Source: Dehalogenimonas formicexedens
Lineage (GTDB): Bacteria > Chloroflexota > Dehalococcoidia > Dehalococcoidales > Dehalococcoidaceae
Length of the DNA: 64,000 nucleotides
Reading direction: 5' to 3'
Assembly (NCBI RefSeq): GCF_001953175.1
Contig: NZ_CP018258.1
Span: 1,330,210 to 1,394,209 of the forward strand
Part shown: positions 55,851 to 63,266 of the stretch, in pieces
Position numbering within the stretch: the stretch's first letter is position 1
Layout of the letters: each line of letters begins with the position of its first letter
The notes under the pieces: generated by a model
Seen by the model: only the letters and a program-made list of their open reading frames with translations
Told to the model about the DNA's origin: nothing
Databases searched by the model: none
Translations under genes and position numbers: made by a program

Positions 55851-56471
55851 CTAGTTGGTCTCCCTGCCCTTGTCAGCGTCGAGTAACCGCTTGAAAGTGG
55901 CATAACCGATGCGGAGCTCTCTCGCTGCCTGGCGTCTTGATAACTCTCCAGCTTTGAGGCGCTCCAAAACTGCTCCATAAGTCTGATTGAAACCTCGCCT
56001 GTCGGTTACCCTTGGTCGCCCTATCTGCATCCCCTGTTTCCGGGCACGGTCCATGCCGGCCTTAACCCTTTCTCTCAAGATCGACCTCTCCATTTGGGCA
56101 TAAGCGACAGTGATGTAATAAAGGACTTCACCAAAAGGCGAGGTGGTGTCCAGCCAGGGCTCGGTGTAAGAACGAAGACCGACTCCCCAGGTCTTCAGCC
56201 TTTCGAGGGTAGTCGCGGCATCAAGCACTGACCGGAAAGCCCGGTCCATTCTCCAGACAAGGATCAAGTCAAAACGCCGCTTACTGGCGTCACTAAGAAG
56301 TTCGCGCCAGGAGGTCCTATGGACAATATCGGTGGCAGACACTTGATCTGAGTATTCATTGTAAGTCTGCCAACTCTGCGACTTTACGAACTCTCTTAAA
56401 GGCATGAGTTGGGTGGCAAGGTCTTGATCCTTGTCCGAGGTCGATACTCTGGCGTAAATCGCGACTCTCAT
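55851..56471 (-). CDS. Small serine recombinase (resolvase/invertase family)
   Basis: A 206-residue recombinase. The catalytic domain begins VAIYARVSTSDKDQDLATQL with the nucleophile Ser in RVST (Ser about 10), and continues with DLILVWRMDRAFRS and ERSILRERVKAGMDRARKQG. The C-terminal 45 residues form a resolvase-type helix-turn-helix (GELSRRQAARELRIGYATFKRLL, cited in parts: LSRRQAARELRIGYATFKRL). It may resolve circular intermediates or help the large recombinase. It starts 4 nt after the preceding gene's stop. Confidence 0.93.
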   Translation of the reverse strand: MRVAIYARVSTSDKDQDLATQLMPLREFVKSQSWQTYNEYSDQVSATDIVHRTSWRELLSDASKRRFDLILVWRMDRAFRSVLDAATTLERLKTWGVGLRSYTEPWLDTTSPFGEVLYYITVAYAQMERSILRERVKAGMDRARKQGMQIGRPRVTDRRGFNQTYGAVLERLKAGELSRRQAARELRIGYATFKRLLDADKGRETN

Positions 56472-56475
56472 GCTT

Positions 56476-56886
56476 TTATCCTTTGGACTGGATCTCCTGC
56501 TTCAGGGTATCGATAAGGGCATGCACCTTCGTATCGATCTTCCTGTAAGCTGCAATTGAGACTTCCAGCTTGTCGGCTTCTTCCTCACAATAAGCAGCGA
56601 TGTTGTCACTCATGTCCTTTAACTGATCCGCTTCGAGGACAAACCTTGCCTTGCCATGGGTTGTCTTTGAAGATATCTCAAAGGCAGCGAAGACTTGACC
56701 GATATTAGTTGCAGGGATTTCGAGGCCGAACTCTTCAAGTATTCGGTCGGATATCTCTTTGGCGGTAGCCCGAGTTGTGCCTTCAGAGGCTAGAAGGTGG
56801 GCGGTAACCACGACTGCCAGACAGTTTTTAACTGAGATCAGGTGCGATGCCTTATGAACACACTCTTTGAGTTCATCGTAATTCAT
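56476..56886 (-). CDS. Hypothetical island protein
   Basis: About 136 residues from the ATG at 56886, which has GGAGAA upstream and overlaps the previous stop as ATGA. It is mostly helical and acidic (MNYDELKECVHKASHLISV; IAAYCEEEADKLEVSIAAYR), with a mid region ATAKEISDRILEEFGLEIPA that looks like a winged-helix segment. I recognise no family. Operon position suggests a role in island maintenance or control of integration. Confidence 0.7.
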   Translation of the reverse strand: MNYDELKECVHKASHLISVKNCLAVVVTAHLLASEGTTRATAKEISDRILEEFGLEIPATNIGQVFAAFEISSKTTHGKARFVLEADQLKDMSDNIAAYCEEEADKLEVSIAAYRKIDTKVHALIDTLKQEIQSKG

Positions 56887-57134
56887 CTGGTTTCTCCTTC
56901 CCCTGTACTCTGTTTGGTACATATATCGGCGGTGGAGTCGCTACCCGTACCCTTCGTACCCGTACCCTTTTCCTCCAAAACCTTCTTGATGTAGTTCTGG
57001 TCGGAGATGAAAGCCCTGAAATGTCTGCCGTCTTTCGGACAAATCAGCATGATGAACGGTTTGTTCGATTCCCTTCCTTTAGCGGTCCTGATTGATAAAG
57101 GACTGCCACAGATCAGGCAATTCACAGTGTTCAT
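56883..57134 (-). CDS. Small zinc-ribbon-like protein
   Basis: An 83-residue protein. CLICGSPLSI (residues about 6-15) and a later MLICPKDGRHFRAF supply Cys and His residues that could form a short zinc ribbon. The C-terminal third is low-complexity (Gly/Thr/Ser-rich). It overlaps the ParB-like gene by 4 nt and the next gene by 4 nt. Family unknown; DNA or RNA binding is inferred. Confidence 0.7.
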   Translation of the reverse strand: MNTVNCLICGSPLSIRTAKGRESNKPFIMLICPKDGRHFRAFISDQNYIKKVLEEKGTGTKGTGSDSTADICTKQSTGEGETR

Positions 57135-57763
57135 TCTGGTTGATACCTCTCTAGAAAGAATTTACACAGCAGATACATTGCAGTGCCGCGGGTATTGGGA
57201 TTGTCTTTGCTTGAGTCCTTTGCCACAGGAAGAATCCTCGCAAGAGCCTCCTGCACTGTTTCGAGTTGAGGCCGAGTGAATTGCAGCTGCATATGAGAAA
57301 GCCTGGCGGCTTGCGCCTGCTCCCAGGCCTCAAGATGCTCAGCTAGAGTGCCTTCACTGATGGTGGAAAGAGTCGAAAGGCTTTGTGAAGTTTCCGGAAG
57401 AACAGATAACACTTCACTTTCGGGAATGGACGAGAGAATCTCTTTAAGAAGAGCACCCTTCAGAGCAAGGTCGTCTTGGCCCCTAAGACCATTGAGTGCC
57501 TGTGCCAAAAGCATGGCTTCGGCATCTTTCAGGTCAACAACGACGCAAGGAACCAGCTCGATCCCGATGTCCTTGATCACCTTCAGCCGCTGATTTCCAG
57601 ACAGGACTTCGTATAGGCTTTGTATTGGCCTCACCACCAGAGGCTCAACTAGACCGTATCGGGTGAGGCTGTTTTTCAGGCGTTCGAATCCAGCTTCGTC
57701 CATCTGATTCGGGTTCCAAGGTGCTTCCACCAAAACGGTCAGAGGCAGGGTGATGATTTTCAT
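57131..57763 (-). CDS. ParB/Srx-domain protein
   Basis: A 210-residue protein with an N-terminal ParB nuclease-type domain: LVEAPWNPNQMDEAGFERLK (about 11-30), SLTRYGLVEPLVVRPI, and the GxxR-type YEVLSGNQRLKVIKDIG (about 68-84). The usual ParB central helix-turn-helix is weak or absent, so it may act as a stand-alone ParB-N protein rather than a plasmid partitioning factor. No parA is next to it. It overlaps both neighbours by 4 nt. Confidence 0.88.
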   Translation of the reverse strand: MKIITLPLTVLVEAPWNPNQMDEAGFERLKNSLTRYGLVEPLVVRPIQSLYEVLSGNQRLKVIKDIGIELVPCVVVDLKDAEAMLLAQALNGLRGQDDLALKGALLKEILSSIPESEVLSVLPETSQSLSTLSTISEGTLAEHLEAWEQAQAARLSHMQLQFTRPQLETVQEALARILPVAKDSSKDNPNTRGTAMYLLCKFFLERYQPE

Positions 57764-58452
57764 TTCGTCTCCTTTTTGGGGTAGGGTTGAGGGTTTACGG
57801 TCAGTTGGGTTTTCAAACTTGGATCTAGAAAATAGATATAGCGATGCTTTCGGGTTTGTGGCACTACCCTGACTTCGATGCCTTGCTCCTCAAGATACTT
57901 GATCGAGTGCGATCCCAGGGTGTGACTGAGGCTCCGGGAGTGCCTCACTCGTCCGTCACCCAGGTCAAACATCGGCATAGCCTCAGACAATCCGGTGTAG
58001 ATCCACCCAGTCGCCTGGTAGATAGTTCCAAGATGACCCTGGCCTGGATCGGCGTAGCTAACAATGAATTTAGTTTTTGTGTGCTTCTTGAGAGCCCTCA
58101 GAGCAATACTGATCACTCGTGATTCCGAGTTGGAAGGCAGTTCATCCGAAAGCCATAAGCGAGAAAGGGTCATACAGTCTTCGGGATTCGCACCCTGGAC
58201 CAGGCGATAAGCGTGTGCCGGTCCAGAACCAAATGTAATTGCCCCAAGAAGCCTGTTGCCTTGAAGCACGCCGAAAGCTAGCTGCGTGCCACCAGGCATC
58301 GAGTGAAGGTAGTGGTTTCTGACCAAGATCGACTTGGCAGCAACGAAGGGTATGGGCTTAACCAGAATGGATTGGAGCGCCGCCGTCGGGATCGGACCGC
58401 GTCTTTCATCCTGGCTGGATGACGTGCTGACCATTACACTCGCGGCGCTCAT
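57760..58452 (-). CDS. Mom-like DNA adenine hypermodification protein
   Basis: A 230-residue protein resembling phage Mu Mom, a GNAT-fold enzyme that converts adenine in DNA to a carbamoylmethyl-type derivative and so protects DNA from restriction. Seen: ILVRNHYLHSMPGGTQLAFG (about 43-62), GAITFGSGPAHAYRLV, LSRLWLSDELPSNSESRVI, VSYADPGQGHLGTIYQATGW and RHSRSLSHTLG. This pattern matches Mom-like proteins better than ordinary acetyltransferases. It lies between the primase and ParB-like genes with 4-nt overlaps on both sides. Function is inferred from similarity recalled by eye. Confidence 0.75.
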   Translation of the reverse strand: MSAASVMVSTSSSQDERRGPIPTAALQSILVKPIPFVAAKSILVRNHYLHSMPGGTQLAFGVLQGNRLLGAITFGSGPAHAYRLVQGANPEDCMTLSRLWLSDELPSNSESRVISIALRALKKHTKTKFIVSYADPGQGHLGTIYQATGWIYTGLSEAMPMFDLGDGRVRHSRSLSHTLGSHSIKYLEEQGIEVRVVPQTRKHRYIYFLDPSLKTQLTVNPQPYPKKETK

Positions 58453-60614
58453 GAACCTAGCTCCTCATACTCTGGATCGTGGAGGACTTCCCTGAGCATC
58501 CACCGGGCATACCTTTCACGCCCTTTGTCGCCAGACGATATGCTGACCTTGAGAATCCGTCGCCACTCAGGGATGCTCAAATCCCTCCACTGATCCAATA
58601 CTTCGGACTCATTTTGTGGCTCAATTTCACCCGGAACCCCTCTTAGGGGGTTTTGATCCGCAACATCCGCAACATTACGATTGGCGCAGCTTTGGACACA
58701 ATCCGCAACATTTTCGGATTTTTGGGCTTCTGTTGCGGATCGAAAAGGCCCATTTTGGACGTTCGAGTCAAAGCTGGGTGTTGCGGATGTTGCGGATTGA
58801 CGCACTGTATGAGGCAAATAACGCTTCCATGCATCATCAAAATCAGCCCGATAATACCCCTTCGGCGTCTGGTTTCCTTCCCTGATCGACTGGCTGCGGA
58901 TCCCATAACTCTTTAAAAGCGAGGCCATTTTCTTACCATTTATCGGCTTGCCCCGCAGATCGTTCCATGGCGATTCATCCAGACTCAACAGACCTTCTAT
59001 CATGTCAGCCGTGAACATGTAGGTTTGGGTACTGAAAATTTGTTTGAGATCTGTTAGGAGTTGCACGCCCATCGAATCGTTTTGGTAATTGTCTTTGACC
59101 ATAAGAGCGATAGCGGCTTGTCGGGCTTTTTCAAAACAATCCCTGCCTGCCGCATCAGCTATGGCCAGAAGAGGTTCCCAGCAGTCAGCGGCTCGATCAT
59201 TAAGTTCTTCAGGCAAAGCAGGGACTGTTACCTCAAGGCTGCTTGCTGCCGTGGCAATGCGCCCCTTGAGCGCTGTCGCTTCAGGTTCATGGGTACGGCG
59301 GCGGAATCGTTCGACTGTCTCATCGGGCATGCGCCTCTTCAGGATTATTAGAATGCTTCGGTCAGCTACGGTATCAGGCAAGTTACCAATCCCGGCGATG
59401 GCTTTCGGACAGTAGGTCGACAGGTCTTTATAACCGATATTGGCACCCTGTCCTGTGCAGATCGATGCCTTACCACCACGACGGTAACCGGTGTTCAGGA
59501 TTCCGCGAAGCGTCTCTGAATATTCTTCGGGACCGCTGAAGGCAGCGTCCGATTCATCGAGCAGAAGCGTCGGAGATTCGGCATCGATCTTACGGGCTAA
59601 TACCGCCGGTGTTACCCTCCCCGTGAACCAAGGCTTAGCCACCAGCAGTTCCAGGACTTCCAGTAACCTGGTCTTACCCGACCTCTTTTCTGGCGAGGTA
59701 ATCGATAGATACGGGGTCGTGTCGAAATGATCGAAGGCATGACTATGGATTACCCAGAGCGAGATGGCAAGTAAATAATGTTCAGGCAAAACGACAAAAC
59801 GCCTGATAAAACCTGAGACGTCGATGATCAGCTGGTTCAAGTCAACAGGTTTGGGTAGCTCCCATCGTGGCGAACTCTCCACCAGGGCTTCAAGCTCCGC
59901 CCGATTGTGGCCTGAACCGAGCCAGTCATAGACGTCTTCTTTGTGGCCAAGTCCCGGCAGGGCAACAACTTTGACCGATCGGGCAACGGTAATAAGTGAC
60001 TTGGCTACCTGCTCGGCATGGGCTCTGCCAGGATCGTCGTTGTCGGGTAGTATGACGACGGCTCGATTCTTAAAGAAAGGTACAAATTCATCGCGCCATT
60101 TACCTGCCCCCATTGGCGAGCAGGTGGCAACAAACCCCTGACCGACCAGGGAAAGAACGCCCTTCTCTCCTTCGGCCACGTAAACCGTCGTTTCGAGAGG
60201 TGTTGAGATAAGTTCAGGGAGGCGGAAAAGTACCCGCCGGACGCCCTCCAAGTTATAGATCCAACCGCCCCTGCCATCAGGACGGCGCTGTCTGAAACCC
60301 TTCGGCTGATAACGGACGACCTGGAAAAGAACTTTGCCAGATTCATCTAGGTAATCGTAATTGGCAACTTCAACGGATTTCTCGGGATTTGAATCAATTT
60401 CAATCCCTAGCTTAGAAGCAAGCTTCTTTAGATTACCCTTTTCACTACAAGCCAGGCACTTGAAGCCTCGTTCATTGAAGCGAAGATTGGGGTGATTCCG
60501 ATCATCGTGAAAAGGGCAGAGAGCTGTGTACCAACCGTTTTTATCGGGTTTGGATACTTTCTCCAACCGAGAAAGTATTTTAATTAAAATGTCGTTCTGA
60601 TGAGTGACTGCCAC
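58449..60614 (-). CDS. CHC2-TOPRIM primase fused to a DUF3631-type ATPase
   Basis: A 721-residue protein starting with GTG. A CHC2 zinc finger (CPFHDDRNHPNLRF, then FKCLACSEKGN; about 33-60) is followed by a TOPRIM domain (YVAEGEKGVLSLVGQG, VVILPDNDDPGRAHAEQ; about 145-205). An ATPase of DUF3631 type comes next, with Walker A-like SPEKRSGKTRLLE (about 307-319) and Walker B-like PTLLLDESDAAF. This combination is common in phages and integrative elements and probably supports replication of the excised circle. It is the first gene of the coupled island operon. Confidence 0.9.
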   Translation of the reverse strand: MAVTHQNDILIKILSRLEKVSKPDKNGWYTALCPFHDDRNHPNLRFNERGFKCLACSEKGNLKKLASKLGIEIDSNPEKSVEVANYDYLDESGKVLFQVVRYQPKGFRQRRPDGRGGWIYNLEGVRRVLFRLPELISTPLETTVYVAEGEKGVLSLVGQGFVATCSPMGAGKWRDEFVPFFKNRAVVILPDNDDPGRAHAEQVAKSLITVARSVKVVALPGLGHKEDVYDWLGSGHNRAELEALVESSPRWELPKPVDLNQLIIDVSGFIRRFVVLPEHYLLAISLWVIHSHAFDHFDTTPYLSITSPEKRSGKTRLLEVLELLVAKPWFTGRVTPAVLARKIDAESPTLLLDESDAAFSGPEEYSETLRGILNTGYRRGGKASICTGQGANIGYKDLSTYCPKAIAGIGNLPDTVADRSILIILKRRMPDETVERFRRRTHEPEATALKGRIATAASSLEVTVPALPEELNDRAADCWEPLLAIADAAGRDCFEKARQAAIALMVKDNYQNDSMGVQLLTDLKQIFSTQTYMFTADMIEGLLSLDESPWNDLRGKPINGKKMASLLKSYGIRSQSIREGNQTPKGYYRADFDDAWKRYLPHTVRQSATSATPSFDSNVQNGPFRSATEAQKSENVADCVQSCANRNVADVADQNPLRGVPGEIEPQNESEVLDQWRDLSIPEWRRILKVSISSGDKGRERYARWMLREVLHDPEYEELGS

Positions 60615-60682
60615 GCCCTAAACGATAGGCGTATACAAGGAACTCAGCACGGCGATTTTCGATTTTTAGAAAAAGCCACCTA

Positions 60683-61738
60683 TCACCGCATAACCCTGCC
60701 TGATCTGGGTAGAGTGATCGACAGGATTTTCGCAATTCTAGCCGTGTTTTCTTGCGCTGCTGATTCCCCAATTCCTTCTCTCTGGGCTGCTGCGATTACT
60801 GAGTCGCCAAGGAATATTCGATCAAAAAGGCAATCGAAAGTCGCCCGATCCCAGTGCATTGAGCGTCTATAACCCCACTGCGACATCGTTTCACAGAAAT
60901 TCTTGTAATCATCTGCTCCCAATTTTTCACGGGTATCTTGACGTCGCATCGATGCAAGAAAATACTCGCGATAGACTCTTTTCTTTTCTCTAGGTACGCT
61001 CGAATCTGAATACAACCGTTTTATTTGTCCGCTGAACAACGTGCCAAGGACACCATCGATCGTTGCCCTTGGACGCTTAACGTTGGCAAACGGCCTAGAT
61101 GCTTCGACCATATCCAGATTGATTTGAAATAGAGGTGCCCACCAGCATTTCAGACCTGCTCGATAATGCAAATGAATCGATTTCCTGAGGTAACGCAAGA
61201 TCGATTCGACATGCGGTTGCACAATCTCGTAGAACCGATTTCTAACCTCAGGTACCAACGAGTCGTTAACGCTATCGGATAATCGCTTAAGCGGTAAAAT
61301 GCTACCTAGAGCCTTTTGAGAGTACCTTTCGTTATACTTTTCACGGAACTCTTCGAATTTCTCGAAGACATCGATGACATCTTTGTCTTTGCAGAATTCT
61401 TCAGCTTCAGGCATGTAGGGCGCCGATGACACCGCCAGGTCATAAATATCGACAGGCGAGGCTACCGCAACAACATTTGAGAAGATTCGTGTTGATCGGC
61501 CTCTCGATACCCCAAACATATTCATGCGTAACGAGCGTCTCAGCGTTGAGGTTTTTTCGTAAATTTCGGTGAACACGGGTAAATACTCTTGCCTCAGTTC
61601 GATCCTCGAACTCCTGAAAACAAGAGCTTCAGGCCGTTCCTCGAACAATTCCTGTAATAAGGACATGGCAATGACAAAATCGAGTAAATCGTTTGACCAT
61701 TCGAGTTTGTTTGCGTTTTCAAAGGTTAGGTGGTCCAT
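60683..61738 (-). CDS. Unrecognised 351-residue island protein
   Basis: A soluble, charged, largely helical protein. The C-terminal 30 residues (LGDSVIAAAQREGIGESAAQ) look like a helix-turn-helix in which AAAQREGI and SAAQENTARI would be the two helices. A central region has HYRAGLKCWWAPLFQINLDM. No enzyme motif is visible. It lies 68 nt upstream of the primase gene on the same strand and could be expressed with it. The start is an ATG at 61738. Family unknown. Confidence 0.75.
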   Translation of the reverse strand: MDHLTFENANKLEWSNDLLDFVIAMSLLQELFEERPEALVFRSSRIELRQEYLPVFTEIYEKTSTLRRSLRMNMFGVSRGRSTRIFSNVVAVASPVDIYDLAVSSAPYMPEAEEFCKDKDVIDVFEKFEEFREKYNERYSQKALGSILPLKRLSDSVNDSLVPEVRNRFYEIVQPHVESILRYLRKSIHLHYRAGLKCWWAPLFQINLDMVEASRPFANVKRPRATIDGVLGTLFSGQIKRLYSDSSVPREKKRVYREYFLASMRRQDTREKLGADDYKNFCETMSQWGYRRSMHWDRATFDCLFDRIFLGDSVIAAAQREGIGESAAQENTARIAKILSITLPRSGRVMR

Positions 61739-61970
61739 GAAGCGAGATTATACGGAAAAACTCATCCCGCTCCAAAAAGGGGATGCCTTGCGGTGAAGCT
61801 AACCGGCTCTTATAATGAACCGAACCAAAAGGACTTCTTTCAGGTCCATTTTCAGGGAATCCAAGAGCCTTCATATTGATGAAAAATCGATACCTGGTAA
61901 TTCTTTCAGGAGGATCTTAGAGAACGTTCTTTTGGCCAGTGAACGCTCTAACTAGATATAACTCACAATC

Positions 61971-62918
61971 ATGATACTCAAGTCTATTTTAAAAATACTA
62001 GTTCACCAGCATAATTTTATGCTCATTTTTGCCATATTCGCTGGCCTCAATATGGCGCCGTTGGCTCAACTCACCGAAAGTTGGATCATCCCTTCACTCA
62101 TCATTGCCATGTCTTTGTCTTTAAGTCATATCGATATAACTAAAGATCTGCTACTACCTAGAAAGATACTCAAAGCGACCAGTATGGGTTTGTTGCTCAA
62201 TTTTATTCTGTTAGGTGGCCTCAATATCATATTGGGTCACCTATTTACGGATGATAAGTATTTAATTGCTGGTTTAGTCGTTTTAGCTGGTGCTCCCCCA
62301 TCACTTTTAATCACACCTTGCACGTATAACATCAAGGGCGATGTATCCTTCTCATTTTTAAGTGCTATTGCGTGTTATTTCTTATCCATCTTGATCTTAC
62401 CGTTATTAATATATGTTTTTCTTGGTAGCACCTATTGGGGAGTAGATCTATTCAATGTAATATTTCAAATTGTCGTTTTACCGCTCATATTGTCACGTAT
62501 TATCAGAAATATAAAACAATCTAGACTTATACAACCATATAACGGCCATATCATAAATTGGTGTATTGCCATCGTTTGTTTTACCCTAGTAGGATTAAAT
62601 CATGAATTACTTACTACGTACTCAAACAACCTTTTAATTGCGTTTATCGTTGCTGCGGCCACAATATTTCTTCTTGGGGAATTGATTTATCGTACTAGTA
62701 GGTTATTAATAATTCCAACGCCAACTGCCATCAGTTATATGCTTCTTGGTTCAATGAAAAAATGGGCTGGAGCGAGTACCATCGCATACGTAATATTGGG
62801 CCCAAAAGCTTCCGTACCTGCGATTGCTGCTTTAATCGTAGGTTTTCTTTACTATTTATTCCTTTCGATACGTTTTCATAAGAACATTGGGATTGAAACC
62901 AAGATTTTCGAAAAATAG
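61971..62918 (+). CDS. BASS-family (bile acid:sodium symporter-like) transporter
   Basis: A 315-residue protein with nine or ten hydrophobic segments throughout. The stretch VVLAGAPPSLLITPCTYNIK (about 104-123) matches the conserved cross-over region of BASS/ACR3-like carriers, and GSMKKWAGASTIAYVILGP near the C-terminus is similar to their second cross-over. The gene is much richer in A and T than its neighbours and faces the opposite way to the island operon. Substrates in the family range from organic anions to arsenite; none can be assigned here. Confidence 0.8.
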   Translation: MILKSILKILVHQHNFMLIFAIFAGLNMAPLAQLTESWIIPSLIIAMSLSLSHIDITKDLLLPRKILKATSMGLLLNFILLGGLNIILGHLFTDDKYLIAGLVVLAGAPPSLLITPCTYNIKGDVSFSFLSAIACYFLSILILPLLIYVFLGSTYWGVDLFNVIFQIVVLPLILSRIIRNIKQSRLIQPYNGHIINWCIAIVCFTLVGLNHELLTTYSNNLLIAFIVAAATIFLLGELIYRTSRLLIIPTPTAISYMLLGSMKKWAGASTIAYVILGPKASVPAIAALIVGFLYYLFLSIRFHKNIGIETKIFEK

Positions 62919-62958
62919 ATAAAGGTCCTCTGCGCCCTAATCGCAAGAGGACCTTTAT
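62919..62958. terminator. Bidirectional terminator between the transporter and rdhB
   Basis: A 13-bp perfect stem ATAAAGGTCCTCT / AGAGGACCTTTAT (62919-62931 and 62946-62958) with a 14-nt loop, located between two convergent genes. A T-containing tail follows in each direction. Confidence 0.85.
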
Positions 62959-62970
62959 CTTAGATGAAGC

Positions 62971-63240
62971 TTATGCTCTTTTGTTTTGTAGCAATGAACG
63001 CACAGTCGGAACTGCGATTATGGCAGCCCCTGCTCCAAAAATAAGACCTACAATCCATGCCCCTTGGGCTCTTTCAACTGCCAAATCAAACGTAATCACA
63101 ACTCCAATCGCTGTTAATGCTGCTGCTATTGCAACGAGAATGTGATGCCACCAAAATACATGATATTTTCTATTTGCCAAAAGCATTAAACCTACCAGAA
63201 CTGTAAAGACGATTCCCCCTAAAAATACTATCAGGCTCAT
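62971..63240 (-). CDS. rdhB: Reductive dehalogenase membrane anchor RdhB
   Basis: An 89-residue membrane protein with three hydrophobic segments (about 2-20, 29-50, 60-78), ending in a basic tail. Length, the W-W-H pattern (HVFWWHHILV) and its position 26 nt after rdhA fit RdhB, which tethers the exported RdhA to the outer face of the cytoplasmic membrane. The ATG at 63240 has GGAAAG upstream; a longer frame upstream would overlap rdhA. It is part of the island. Confidence 0.9.
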   Translation of the reverse strand: MSLIVFLGGIVFTVLVGLMLLANRKYHVFWWHHILVAIAAALTAIGVVITFDLAVERAQGAWIVGLIFGAGAAIIAVPTVRSLLQNKRA

Positions 63241-63266
63241 ATACTTTCCTTTCAATTTTTGTTTAA

